DNA of 64,000 nucleotides from the NCBI GenBank assembly GCA_027422505.1, contig JAPQWV010000407.1:486001-550000 (forward strand). The letters are read 5' to 3'. Source of the DNA: Craterostigma plantagineum (Eukaryota > Streptophyta > Magnoliopsida > Lamiales > Linderniaceae). Positions 1 to 11,390 of the stretch are shown one piece after another; position 1 is the first letter of the stretch, and each line of letters begins with the position of its first letter. The notes below the pieces were generated by a model. That model saw only the letters and a list, made by a program, of their open reading frames with translations. It ran no database searches and was not told the origin of the DNA. Position numbers and translations under genes: made by a program.

Positions 1-2952
1 TTTCCTTTTCTTCTAAAGCAAAATGATGAGAAGGATGCACTAGCTGACATGCCGAATAAAAACGAAAAGGGAATTGAGATGGAACAGGATTTCGAGGGAG
101 ATGCATTCAGTGTCAGTAGTGGGGAGTCAGAAGATGAAGAAAAGGAAGAAGATAATAATGAAGAAGAACAAATAGAATCTGCCATGGGGGAAGTTGGGGC
201 CAACAATGATATCGTTGACGAAAAGCTTCGGGACAAGAATGATGAGGCCGAAAACGGGAACGCGGATGAGAAATATGAATCTGGACCGTCGATTAATGAT
301 GAAGCTTCCCAAGATAACGAATTACGGGCCCGGGATGAATCTACTGCTGCCGCTGAGGATACTGAAGAGTTTGATGCAAATAAATCTGAGAAACATGAAG
401 GTGATGATGGCAATGAGGAAGGTTCTGATGATGACGTGGAAGATATGAACATAGACAAAGAAGATGCCTTTGCAGATCCTTCAGGGATAAATCCATGGGA
501 CCTCAATCAAAAGCCTGAGGATGACAATACCATGGATGAATCAGATGCTACCGAACCAATGCAAGAGGGTGAATCAGAAGAACAAGGTGATGATTCCAAT
601 GAAATGAACGATGAGGAGAATGCCAATTCGAAGGATGAACATCTTGAAGAAACAGAACCCCAGAATCCTTCTCAGAATGCCGAAACTGCCAAAGGTGAAG
701 ACAATTGTGAAGAGAATGGTGCAGAAACAGAGACTAAGGTGCCAGATCAAGAATCGACCCCGTCTGTATTTAACGATTCTATGCCCACACTGCAAACTAA
801 AGAACAGTACTCTAATGGTGATCTGGGCGAGACTGCGCCAGATGAGAATTATCCCAATTTCGGTGAATCTAACAATGACCTTGCACCAACAAGTGGTATG
901 CCTAATGCCAATGACCTTGAAGTCAGAGTTGCTGATTCCAAGAACGGGGAAAGACTAACCAACGAACAAACTAGAAGTTCGTTAGCTCCACATGAGTTGG
1001 TTGATCAGAAACAGCAGCCTAACCCTCTTCGCAGCATCGGCGATGCGCTAGAAAAATGGAAAGAGAGGGTCAAAGTCTCTGTTGACCTTCCGGATCAACC
1101 AGACGATCCCAGTGAAATGGTAGATGAGGATGCAGATGAATATGGCTACACTGCAGAGTTTAAGGAAGGTACTTCACAAGCACTTGGCCCGGCAACTGCT
1201 GAACAAGTTATGGAAGATATAGCCCAGAACGATGCAGATGTGGATATGGGAGACGCTGATAGCAAAAGGCAGCCCAATGCAGAATCCCAGCCTGAGAAAA
1301 CGTCTTCTGAGACTAATCTAAGCAAAAAATCTGTTCTAAATCCTGCAGATGATGCCATCAATCATCAGGAATTGCCCGAGAATCAGCTCGGGGAATCCAT
1401 TGACATGGATGATGATGATGATGAGCATGTTCAAGGTGTGAATAGCCTCTCCGAGAGCTTGGTATCAGTGAAGAGGTCATACATGAGTGAAGACATACAT
1501 GGGTTAAATGACATCTCAATGACTGATGACGATGGGTTGGGTAAAGCTCGTGGCATGGAGACCTCTACTGAGATAAGAGATGATGCCCCAGCTCTTTGGA
1601 GAAGATATGAAAGACACACTAGTAGATTATCTCAGGAGTTGGCTGAGCAGCTGCGTCTGGTCATGGAGCCCACTTTAGCGAGCAGGCTCCAAGGGGATTA
1701 TAAAACTGGTAAAAGGATTAATATGAAGAAGGTATGGCTTAATCCAATATTACGCATTGATATACGTCACTTTTCAAAACTTGGGTTATTTGATTCGTTT
1801 TATCTTGTCATCAACAGGTGATTCCTTTCATAGCCAGTCACTACCGTAAAGACAAGATATGGCTGAGGCGTACCCGGCCTAACAAGCGCGATTATCAAGT
1901 TGTGATAGCTGTCGACGATTCCCGAAGCATGTCAGAAGGTCACTGTGGTAATTTTGCCCTCGAAGCTTTGGTAACGGTTTGCCGTGCTATGACCCACCTC
2001 GAAGTGGGAAATTTGGCTGTGGCGAGCTTCGGGCAGCAGGGCAACATCAAATTACTTCATGACTTTGACCGACCTTTCACTCCTGAAGCTGGAATCAAGG
2101 TGAGTTTTTTATTCACACGCGCCAAGCTTAGCTTATTTATCCCATTTATATTACTTCTTTCTTCTCTTGAATGACAATTAAAATGTCTAACTGCTCGTTT
2201 TTGGTTTGGTTTCATTTGTTTGTCACAGATGATCTCAAACTTCACCTTCAAACAAGAGAACACCATCGCTGATGAACCAATGGCTGATCTTTTGAAGTAC
2301 TTGAACAATATGCTGGACAGTGCAGTCATGCATGCACGATTGCCATCTGGGATCAATCCACTGCAGCAGCTTGCAATAATTATCGCCGATGGGCGTTTTA
2401 CAGAAAAGGTACTGATCTCTTCATTTATTTGTTTCACGCCCGCAGCATTGAATTTTGTTTATTCTCTGATCCATTTCATTCAATTATTCAAAACTTGAAT
2501 CAGGAAAAACTGAAGCGTTACGTGAGAGATATGCTGAGTAAGAAACGTATGGTCGCATTTCTTCTCTTGGATAGTCCAAACGAGTCGATAATGGACCTTA
2601 GGGTAAATTATGTTTATCCATACTATTCACGTTTCGTCCTCTGAATTAAGCTTTATTAGCTCTGATGATTAAAAAAAAATCTCTCCAGGAATATACCAAA
2701 CAGGGGACAGGCATGAAGTTATCAAAGTATCTTGATACTTTTCCATTCCCATACTATGTTGTTCTAAAGAACATTGAAGCACTTCCCAGGACACTAGCAG
2801 ATCTTTTGAGACAGGTGAGCTTTCATAAATTTCATGGCAATTGCTAATTATCTCATTGTGTTGGTTATTATCTTTACAAGTTATAACATGAAGTCTGTGT
2901 TTGTTGCTTTTTGATTCAGTGGTTTGAGCTGATGCAGTATTCTACGGAGTGA
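1..2952 (+). CDS. MDN1: Midasin, C-terminal part (5' end outside window)
   Basis: This is the 3' end of midasin, the giant AAA-ATPase that removes assembly factors from pre-60S ribosomes in the nucleolus and nucleus. Six exons can be read: 1(partial)-1731, 1818-2099, 2229-2408, 2504-2602, 2689-2814 and 2920-2952 (stop TGA), all joined in frame at GT-AG sites. The first is a long Asp/Glu-rich linker. The following exons encode the VWA/MIDAS domain, with the metal-binding DxSxS seen as VDDSRSMS near 1912-1935 and the strand ending LAIIIADGRF near 2390. Both are typical of the midasin C terminus that grips substrates such as Rsa4/Ytm1. The frame is open to base 1. Bases 9-19 could instead be an acceptor tract, so the true exon start is uncertain. 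The AAA ring modules lie upstream of the window. Confidence 0.95.
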
Positions 2953-3848
2953 TGATAGGGCTTGGCTTTGCTTTGCTTGGCCAACCTCTCTCACATGCAA
3001 TTTTGTCGATTAGATATACAAAGAGCAGAGTTTAGGACTTTTTTAGGTAGCATCATATTAGTTTTGTTTCAGGTAGTTATTGCAATGTTAATATGTGTAC
3101 AATCAAATTTGTAAGTTATTTTCTTGGATATTCCCATCCTTGGCTTTTTTATTTTCGACTTTTGACACAAGAGCTTTGCCACATGGTGGTGAGAAAAGGG
3201 GGCACGACAAAACTTCAAATGTGGAAATAATTTGGCAAAATAGAACAATCTTAATACGTATCAAGAATTCTAGATTACAATTACAAGCAGAGATTCAACA
3301 TATAAACCGAAGAATAATCACAATAAACTGATCTCCCTCTCTCGTTACTCTCACAACAACTCAGTCCTTGCTTTCGAATAGAGAATGTCGAAAAGAACTC
3401 ATTTTTATGTCGGAGATAAATAAAAAAAATGGGGGTTTTTCTCTCTTGCATATAAACTCGTCAATTTTGTGCCTTGTAATAACAAACATGTTGATGCCAA
3501 CTGATATTGCGGATTCTTTGTTAGCTATAATATAATCTTTTTTAAAAAAAGAAATGGAAAAACCAGCGCCAAGAATGCTTACCAATAATATAACTATTTG
3601 CTTAAAATAATTAATACTGTAATAACTAATTTTGTAGCTACGTAGGTACATACAGATAGATAGATAACGTATCCCTCACGTTCTCCGAGGATCTCTGAAG
3701 GCAGCTGCCCAAAAATACATACGATTCCATTCCACCCATTTTCTTCCTTTCTTTCCGACAGCCATTTCGATTGATCTTCCTCGTTCTGAAGCTGGGATCG
3801 GCGTTTCTTGGGTAATAATAATTAAGCATACCTTCGTATCGATCATCA
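2953..3848. other. Spacer between MDN1 and the CCDC90-type gene
   Basis: AT-rich spacer of about 900 bp holding the MDN1 3' UTR and the 5' region of the next gene. I see no coding exon, RNA gene or repeat here. The short open frames on both strands lack codon bias and homology that I recognise. Confidence 0.5.
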
Positions 3849-5466
3849 ATGGCGGCGCATTCGGCGGCTTGTAAGAGGGCCGTACAGCTGTTCGGCTCGA
3901 GCCGGCGGCCCATTTCCGAGCTCGTCGGTTCCAAAGGCAAACGCCTCTTCCTCGTCGATACCTTAGCCCTTGTAATTAATTTATCCTATCCTTACCCAAC
4001 TGCTGTTAAATTGTTTTGATGATGTGAAACCTTTTTTTTTTGTTATTTTATGATTTAATTATCTCCTTTCTCTCAGGTTAAGAAATTGGAGGCTCAAGGC
4101 GTGCCTTCCAAGCAGGCCGAGGCGATAACTCTGGCGATGACCGAGGTTCTGAGTGATAGCGTTAAGACTGTTTCTTCTTCGTTTGTAGCCAGGGAAGACA
4201 TGGAGAAAGTAAGAATTTTTTCATTGCATTTTCTCTTTTCTTTTTTTTTTTTCTCCCTTTTTTGAGCTTTGGCTTACCTGTTGTGTAATTTCATTCCTGC
4301 CTTGTCTAGAAAGATATGATGCAAGAGTCGAATTTGTCCAAGTTCGTATTCGAAGTTAAGACTTCTCAGGTATATATATAATTTCAATAGATGATCTGTG
4401 TTGTGTTCCTCTTCTCTAGTTTAATATATTGACTTATCTGTGTTCTTGAATATAGCCTTGTTATGATGATCTATTGTGTTAAAGAATTAAGTGATTAGCC
4501 ATTCAAGATCAATCTCATATCATATGTCCCACCCTGCTGTAGAGGTTGTTCGAACAAGATCCACTTTTTTAATCCATCTCATGTTCTGAGGATGTTTTTC
4601 AATGGAGATATTTGTTTATCTTGCTCTAAATTAGTTTCCTGAGATTATCAAGAATTTAGGGTAATTATTTCGCAGAGCTTTTAGTTCTCGGGGAAGGGTA
4701 TGTTTTCAATGGGTTTTACCATGGCATTTTCTGAGAGTTGAAAGTAGAAACTATACAGACATTATTATGCTAGCGAAATTATGAGGATTAGTGAGTTTTG
4801 GGCTCAGTTTTTGAACAACTCTGCCATAATATTATTGTTACCGAACTGTGTGTGTGAACTGTGATTCTTACGTGCAGGAACATCATTTTTCTTCGCTGCA
4901 ACACCAGACAGAAAAACTCAAGATTGGTATAGAGCAAATGCGCACTGAGTTAAGGTACTAACATTCTTCGCACGCATTACTCAATACTTCGCTTCGATCT
5001 AAAACAAAAAAAAAATCCCACTTTCCAGATATGAAATCGACAAAGTCACGGCTGGGCAGCGTTTGGATCTTAATCTCGAGAAAGGGTAAAGTTCGACCAG
5101 CCAAGTTACACTACGTCCCCTTTTCCTTCCCAATTATCCTCCCATTCGTTCATTCTTTTTTTTTCTTCTTCTTCCCAAATCTTAACTCAGGAGAATTCGA
5201 GACGAGCTGAATAAGCAAAATCAAGAAACTACCCATCTCACTGCTAAGCTCGATCGAGTGAGTATACGTACATACGTAGATGCATACAAAGAGCTTTTGG
5301 GGTCTCATGTTTCATGTATCGATTTTTCGTATTTGATTGGCGTTAGGAAATTCAAACGTTGAAAGCTCAGTTGGAAGCTGCGAAATACGAAGTGATAAAA
5401 TACTGTGTTGGTACGCTTGCTTCGGTTACTGCTGTTGGTTTGGCTGTGATTCGCATTCTCATGTAA
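3849..5466 (+). CDS. Mitochondrial CCDC90/FMP32 (DUF1640) family protein
   Basis: Seven exons splice in frame: 3849-3971, 4077-4208, 4310-4369, 4878-4954, 5029-5085, 5191-5257 and 5347-5466, giving about 211 residues. The N terminus is short, basic and Arg/Ser-rich, as in a mitochondrial presequence. The middle has the family signature (FLVDTLALVKKLEAQGVP, then QAEAITLAMTEVL), followed by a long coiled coil and one C-terminal transmembrane helix ending in IRILM. This domain order matches DUF1640 proteins (yeast FMP32, human CCDC90B/MCUR1), inner-membrane proteins linked in fungi and animals to respiratory-chain assembly or the calcium uniporter. The role in plants is inferred only from family membership. 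The ATG at 3849 is the first in the frame and gives a full family-length product. Confidence 0.9.
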
Positions 5467-5944
5467 GAAAAGACAAGAGAAGAGAAGACAAGGCTTCTTC
5501 TTCCTCCTCCTCCATACCTATCAAGGATTTTATTCTGCTTTTTACTATGATAAAATCCTCACTCACTCACACTTTCTCATAAACTGCTAGCAGAATTTCT
5601 AATGCTTCCTTTTTTCATAAAATTATTATTGGTATCTTCGTTTGTGTAATAGTAGTACTTCAGATGTAACATACATTACTAATGTAGATTGACGACATTC
5701 TTTGACTTCTGTCTCAACAATACAATCACAATACATTGTTCTTAGTGCCTGTTGTAAAAGAAGTAAATGAACACCGAATTTCTTCGTCAATTAAATATGA
5801 TTACAAATGAAAAAGTCGTCAATAAATTATCTAAGATAAAATGAAAAAGCGAATCATATTGATTAATTCTCCGCGTACCAAAGGCTGCGGTGACTTTTCG
5901 TATGGGACGCGTCTTCTCTTCTCATCTCTCCCACCATTTATCGC
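5467..5944. other. Spacer before the oxidoreductase-like gene
   Basis: This holds the 3' UTR of the upstream gene and the short 5' region of the next one. No further gene or repeat is seen. Confidence 0.4.
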
Positions 5945-6370
5945 ATGGTTGAAACCTACCACCACCACCCATTTGCTCTCCCACCACCAACAACCGCCGC
6001 CGATCTCCGCCATGACCGCCGCCGGATTACGCTTTCCACCATGCCCCTGAAAGATCTCACCTTCCGACGCATCGCTAGACCACCGCCGTTCATATTCCGA
6101 TTCTCAATCAGCTCAAGATCAGCAACGACAATGGCCGACCAGCCCAAGAAAGCTTCTGCTAATCGCGAACAAGAAAAGCCCAACGATTCGACCACCATCG
6201 CACGCAAAGATGAAAAGGAGAAAGCTTTGGAAAAGTCAACGCCGGCGACCATCCCTCCTCCGCCGGAGAAGCCTGAGCCTGGAGACTGCTGCGGCAGCGG
6301 CTGCGTGAGGTGTGTCTGGGATGTGTACTACGAGGAGCTCGACGAATACAACAAGCTTTACAAAGCTTGA
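5945..6370 (+). CDS. Oxidoreductase-like domain protein (OXLD1-like), probably mitochondrial
   Basis: Single-exon gene of 141 codons. The last 45 residues are the short oxidoreductase-like N-terminal domain (Pfam family Oxidored-like): a Pro-rich lead (PPPPEKPEPGDCCGSGC), then CVWDVYYEELDEY. The clustered cysteines are its hallmark, and human OXLD1 is the namesake. The first 60 residues are rich in Arg, Pro and Ser, which suits an organelle transit peptide. In-frame Met codons also lie at 6041 and 6131, so the exact start is a judgement; I chose the first. The biochemical function of the family is poorly known. Despite the name, no catalytic oxidoreductase fold is visible. Confidence 0.8.
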   Translation: MVETYHHHPFALPPPTTAADLRHDRRRITLSTMPLKDLTFRRIARPPPFIFRFSISSRSATTMADQPKKASANREQEKPNDSTTIARKDEKEKALEKSTPATIPPPPEKPEPGDCCGSGCVRCVWDVYYEELDEYNKLYKA

Positions 6371-6616
6371 ATTTTTTTTTTCCTTTTCATTGCTGTAACT
6401 TTGTGGATTGTATTTTCTTGAAATTGAACCGATCTATTCGTTGTAGCCGTGTTCGAAACTTGGCTGCCATTGATTGAAATTGCTACTAAAGCTCCATTGT
6501 TATATGCTCCATTAGTTTCTTACAGAAACCAGAAATAACAGAGATTGTAGGTAAATATCAAAAGTAACGAAGAGGAGACACAAACGATGAAGGACTTGTG
6601 AAGAAGAGAACTTAAA

Positions 6617-7129
6617 TCATACATCAATCAACACAAACCTCACTCCATGACCACTTCTCCTCCGACCACCTTCGTCCTTAGCCACGCCTTTCTTCAGCAA
6701 AGTCGGAGCTTTTTGGACTAAATCCTTAGCCTCCTTCAACCCCAAATCCTCGATGATCTTAATCTTTGCGCAGGCGCCGAACCCACCTTCTAATTTCAGA
6801 TCAAAAGAGGGTTTTTCCTCCCCCTCATCTTCTCCACTCGACGCACCACCGCCGCCGGCTTTGACCCCGGCCATGCCGGGCATCATGACGGCCATCGCCG
6901 GCATTTCTTCCACTCCCATTTTATTCCTCAGGACTTGGGTTAGATCTGATATTTCGCAAACCGTGAGCTTGGAAAGCTCGCCGGCGATTTCCGACGCGCG
7001 CGATGCTGCGGCGGCGGATTTGATGGGTTTCTGGGGCGACGCCGAGGACCTCCGGGCGGAGAAATTAGGATTCTTGGAGGTGCGGGCCAGAGCTTGTGAG
7101 ATCAGGCGACTGCAGTGAGCTCTCGGCAG
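6617..7129 (-). pseudogene. Decayed organellar (mitochondrial-type) ribosomal protein L7/L12 gene
   Basis: Read on the minus strand from about 7129, the frame encodes a basic presequence-like stretch (SRLISQALARTSKN), an L7/L12 N-domain-like segment (LTVCEISDLTQVL), an Ala/Gly hinge and a C-domain with the diagnostic LGLKEAKDLVQKAPTLLKKGV. Three defects are visible. The frame has no ATG before residue M at 6919, although the conserved sequence starts far upstream. The C-domain helix lacks about seven residues between KIKII and LGLKEAK. After VAKDE the frame shifts: the usual C terminus (VGGEVVME then stop, TGA at 6642-6640) sits in another frame, while the open frame runs on to 6617 with unrelated residues, and roughly ten residues are missing there. 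It could be a pseudogene or an assembly-damaged copy. The L7/L12 identity is firm; non-function is inferred. Confidence 0.7.
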
Positions 7130-7589
7130 TTACCAATCAATTCATAGGAGAAGATTAAAGGAAGACGATGAGAGAGTTTGGGTCGGATCCATCTTGGGTC
7201 GGGTAAACAGTGATATAACCCGTGACCCGAGGATCAACGCAAGGCCTCGTTTGGCACAAGTCTTTTATACATAAAATTATACATATCGTGTGAATAATGA
7301 GATCACGACTGAATTGCACAAACATCAGAGCGAAGTAATATGAGCTTGTGATGAAGAAAGCCGAGAATTACATATCATTACATACAATAGTTTGATTTGA
7401 TCCAAACGGTACCTTTTAAACTACAGCGTACGATGGATGTAGAGCTTTCTAATGGTTTATTACACAAACCACGCAATATCACACAAAAACATGTCCCAGG
7501 TAATCACAGCAAACCATGAAACTGAAAACCAAGCACTTCATCTTCATGCCTTAATAGTTCAATATATATTTGCTCTCTCCTCAGATGAT

Positions 7590-7977
7590 TCAGTGAAATC
7601 CTGGCAACTTCTCTTTGATCTTTGCTAGGAACCCTTTCTTCTCCGTAGCAGGCGGCGTTTGCGGCTGATGCTGCTGACCAGTTAGTTTCTCAGAAGACTG
7701 TAATAACAGTTGATGATGAGAGAAAGGTTGAAAAAAGGAAACCCCTTTTTTTTTTCTTAGCAAAGGACAGCACAAGATAATATTATGTTTATATTGTGGC
7801 GGCGATCGATGAGCTTACGGTGGAGGGAAGGTGTTCGGTTGATGCCTCGCCGAAAGAACCGCCGCCGGAACCATGTGGGCTGACTATTGGTTGGCCGTCG
7901 TCGTGGAGGTTGAAAGAATTACTTCCGTACTCATAGAGAAGCTTACTAACGCCGTGTTGCTCGCCGATCTCTGCCAT
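7590..7977 (-). CDS. Small dehydrin-like (LEA group 2) protein with one K-segment
   Basis: Two exons on the minus strand, 7977-7819 and 7697-7590, joined at a GT-AG intron in frame, give 88 residues. The C terminus is a dehydrin K-segment (EKKGFLAKIKEKLPGFH), the amphipathic Lys-rich helix that binds membranes and partly denatured proteins during water stress. A degenerate Y-like motif (LYEYGSN) lies near residue 15. There is no clear phosphorylatable Ser run, although Gly/Ser-rich sequence precedes the intron. At 88 residues with a single K-segment it is shorter than most dehydrins. An ACGTG-core G-box about 160 bp upstream fits ABA or drought control. An annotation as generic LEA protein would be equivalent. 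Confidence 0.8.
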
Positions 7978-8135
7978 CTTATGATTATGTTGTTTTTTTC
8001 TATTTGTTTTTTTTTTTTCCTACAACGGACTTCGTTTGGTTTGCTTTGAGATAGGTTCGAGAAAAAAGATAGCTACTTAAAGATATTATCAGATGAAAAA
8101 GTTGAAATCAAAGGATCAAACGGCTGTTGTAAAGC

Positions 8136-8141
8136 CACGTG
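8136..8141. promoter_or_regulatory. G-box/ABRE (CACGTG) upstream of the dehydrin-like gene
   Basis: A palindromic CACGTG inside GCCACGTGTG lies about 160 bp upstream of the dehydrin-like start codon at 7977. This is the classic bZIP-bound ABRE core found in dehydrin promoters. That it is functional here is inferred from position only. Confidence 0.5.
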
Positions 8142-8659
8142 TGTGCATCTTAAGGTAGATATTTAATCGATAAGATAAGCACAAGGACAATGATGGTATC
8201 AATCAATTATTACATCTCGTGGGACATAGGGGTAGTTTGATATGATACCATATTAATAAATTACTGTGGGTATAAGTTATTTAAGCATGGGTATACACGG
8301 ATTTTGTTGATATTGTAGTTTTAACGTGTTTGATGTGCGTAATGCTATAAATTCTATTTGATGATATGTTTGAAGTGTGTATGTGTGTAGTGATACACAC
8401 CATAACCACCTTAGAGGTGGGTATGCATATACATAGTCCTATAACCAAAATCCTTATAATGTATATCCATGTACGGTTGGCTATCACATATAACAAACGC
8501 GATGTAACTTATTCATACACATCCATAACCACCTATATACACATATACACTCATATCAAACGAGCCTAGTCCTACTAGCAGTAATCACACGAGGCAAACC
8601 CTAGAAAAAATGTTGTTAAATTAGTAATTAAATACATATATTAATTTGTAAATCAGAAA

Positions 8660-8731
8660 GTGGCTGTAGTTTAGTGGTTAGAATTCCACGTTGTGGCCGT
8701 GGAGACCTGGGCTCGAATCCCAGCAGCCACA
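8660..8731 (+). tRNA. tRNA-His (anticodon GTG)
   Basis: A complete cloverleaf. The acceptor stem GTGGCTG pairs with CAGCCAC, the anticodon stem CCACG/CGTGG encloses the loop TTGTGGC with anticodon GTG at 8693-8695, and the T arm contains GGCTCGAATCC. It closely resembles the standard plant nuclear tRNA-His, including the leading G. It has no intron and no encoded CCA, as expected for a nuclear tRNA. The run of T residues downstream can serve as a Pol III terminator. Confidence 0.97.
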
Positions 8732-9644
8732 TTTAAAATTTTTAACTTTTATTTTACTTTTTAATGGTAAAAGTTATATTGTATATATTGGGCTCACAAT
8801 GGACTCGCGCTCGATTCGGCCTTAATATGAAAATGTCACACACATAGGTTACAAATATTGACCCAATTATGTGTCGTCTTTCCTACTTTAGTAGGTTGCT
8901 GTCTAGTTCATTTTTTAAGTTCATTTATAGGCGCAGGTTAATACCTAAAGCAACCTCTCTTCATTTTAAATATAATGACTTTTGAGGTCAAGCCGTGTAT
9001 TTGCCTTGTCGGACATCATATACTAAAAGGCGCCTTTTCTTACAAAGGAACATTGTTGCCTTTTTTTATGCCAAGAAATCGATGAAAGGTTAGTCCTTGT
9101 CATCAAGATTTTTGGATTCCATGCTTTTTCTTCTCCAAAGACAAACTTCCCTTATAACTCTTCGTAGTTGGAAAAATAAGTACATAAAGAAACTGAATAC
9201 ACGATGACATGCCTTCCCCTTAATCTGGTCATTCATGGCGATATTAACGAAGCTCATACCAATGGAGTACGAATCGATTGATCTTTTAATAAATGGTGGA
9301 TAATAGAGGGAATAAGTAGCCTTATACGTACGAACTAGTATTGATTAATATAATTACATATTGTATAAAACGTAAGAGACAATGCTGCCAATCGACTGAA
9401 ATCCCATCATAAAATCTCATGTACTACTGATTCTCATAGATAACTTGTTAGAAACTTATTACGTACAAACCAACAACTCAGCTCAGCTAGACAGACAGCT
9501 CAAAGAAGACAAAAAAACAAACACAGTTCAGTCCTTTTTGAGTTGTCCTCTAATATTTTCTGCAGCGAAGATCTTTCTTGTCCAATTTATCATCATCATC
9601 ATTCAATTTCCGTAACCAACAATAAAAATTTGATCTTTTTTTAA
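8732..9644. other. Spacer between tRNA-His and the AAA-ATPase gene
   Basis: About 900 bp of AT-rich DNA containing the 3' UTR of the minus-strand AAA-ATPase gene. I see no open frame with coding character, no RNA gene and no repeat longer than simple AT tracts. Confidence 0.4.
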
Positions 9645-11311
9645 TTATCTCGATTTGCCACCGATTTCCGTTAAACTCTTGACAGCCCTCACAAACTTCC
9701 CTTTCCTCCTCTTCTTCTCCTTACCGCCGCCGCCATCACCAGACGCCAACTCCGCCGCCTCCGCCGCCGCCTTAACCTTAGCTTCATTAACATCCTCGAG
9801 AGCCTTCAGATCTCTGACGATTTTCTCGTGCTTCTTCAGCCTGAGCAGATCGACCACCCCTTCGAGGGCAACCTCTGCGTCCTCGCTCCTCATCAGGTGC
9901 TCCGCCACCTCCGCCGGCGTGATCTCCGCCTCCCGGAGAAGCTCTTTAATCGCCGGAAAAAACCTGGGATGGTCGCTGATTCCCAGGTAGTTCGAAGCCA
10001 ATACATCGAACCCATCCGCCGTGCAATAGCCCATGTATATGTGCATGTCCATTCTCCCCGGCCTGAGCAACGCTGGGTCGAGCTTCTCCTTGTGATTCGT
10101 CGTGAATATTATGATCCTTTCGTCCCCACACGCCGACCAAAGCCCGTCGATGAAGTTCAGCAAGCCCGACAAAGTCAGCTGTTCCATTTTTCTCTTTTTA
10201 ATTTAGTATATACTTCAACGTACGTAATGATTGAATCAGTGGTGGTAAAAAAAAAAAAAAAAAATGAAACCTTAGTGTCGGAACTAGGCTCTTCTTGGTC
10301 CGAAGAAGCGTCTGCAGTCCTATCTTGCATGTTAGAGCTGCAATCTATGTCTTCGATGACGATGATCGACTTGTTGTTAGTGCAGAGCAGAGTCCTCCTC
10401 AAATCGGCGTTCGAATAAATGCTGGTGAGCTCAAGATCGTAGACGTCGAACCTAAGGTAGTTGGCTATGGCGGCGATCAAGCTTGACTTCCCAGTCCCCG
10501 GCGGGCCGTACAGCAAGTATCCCCTCTTCCATGCTTTCCCCACTTTCCTGTAATAATCTTTCCTCCTCAGAAACCTGTCCAAGTCGTCGACGATGGCCTT
10601 CTTAAGCTTTGGATCCATGGCAAGCTTCTCGAAAGTGACGGGATGGTCGAGGTTGACGCAGCCCCAGTAACCTCCGCCGCCGTTGCCGCCTTCGTCGTCG
10701 TCGTTGTCGTAGACCGGGCAGTCCCTGGTGTAGAGCTTCACCGCCCTTTCGCTGCTCTTTATCTCCTTCGCCCTGGCCAAGACGTGGGGGAGATAGCCGT
10801 TCAAGACGGCGTCTTTGTGCCTCTTCTCGAAGGAGAGCTCGAAGTAACGCTTCTCTTGCTGGAACCTCCGCCCCTCGCCGCTGGGCTCGATCAGCACGAA
10901 CTGCCACGTCAGGCGAACTTCGCCGGCGGCGCCGTCCTCGAAGGAGAAGGAGTCGAGCACCTGCTGGTCCTTCACCATGCTCAGCGTAATGCTCCTCTGC
11001 TTGGAGGTTTTGTTGGCCCTCAGCCTCTCGGAGTTGGGATTGATTATCGTACGGAGGTACACCTCGGCGGCGTCGTAGATTTCGTTCCGGGATATTCCGA
11101 CCTGCTCGTCGACGACCACCGTCATGTGCTTCGACGTCCTCGTGAAGAATCTGTCGAATAATTTCAGGAAAAGGGAGGCGAAGAAGGTTTTCACGTTCTG
11201 AGGGATGACGTCGTTGGCCACGGAGCGGAGGACCATCGCCGTGCCGGTGATCGACGCGTAGGCGGAGAAGATCTTCGTCGCCGTGAACTGCATTTCGCTG
11301 AAAGAAGCCAT
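9645..11311 (-). CDS. BCS1-like AAA-ATPase (plant AATP1/ASD group)
   Basis: Two exons on the minus strand (11311-10271 and 10178-9645) give 524 residues. The N terminus has a hydrophobic segment and the AAA-associated domain typical of plant 'AAA-ATPase ASD, mitochondrial' proteins. Walker A is GPPGTGKS (residues about 269-276) and Walker B is IIVIEDID (about 316-323). The second exon carries LSGLLNFIDGLWSACGDERIIIFTTNHKEKLDPALLRPGRMD, abbreviated here as the sensor/arginine-finger region near residues 351-395. The tail is charged and Lys-rich (KEKKRRKGKF). Family members are membrane-anchored ATPases in mitochondria or ER, often induced by stress or pathogens. Exon 1 is GC-rich compared with its surroundings, which produces long antisense open frames that I treat as shadows. 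The specific substrate is unknown. Confidence 0.93.
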
Positions 11312-11381
11312 TTTTTGTTATTGTTCACTGAGCCCTTTGTCTATTTTCTCGGAGGATTTCGATCTTTCCTTGGCAAAGGCG

Positions 11382-11390
11382 TTTATATAG
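11382..11390 (-). promoter_or_regulatory. TATA box of the AAA-ATPase gene
   Basis: On the minus strand this reads CTATATAAA, about 70 bp upstream of the start codon at 11311. The spacing suits a short 5' UTR. It is a strong match to the plant TATA consensus. Confidence 0.6.

Noticed and set aside
8281..8569. Overlapping open frames on both strands rich in His/Ile/Thr
   Set aside because: They come from alternating purine-pyrimidine sequence (CATATACACA-like) and are not coding. Short repeats of CATAACCACCT were too few to call an array.
9655..11161. Long open frames on the plus strand opposite the AAA-ATPase (9655-9990, 9828-10418, 10643-11161)
   Set aside because: They mirror GC-rich codons of the minus-strand gene, share no domain that I recognise and cross its intron and stop. 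They are antisense shadows.
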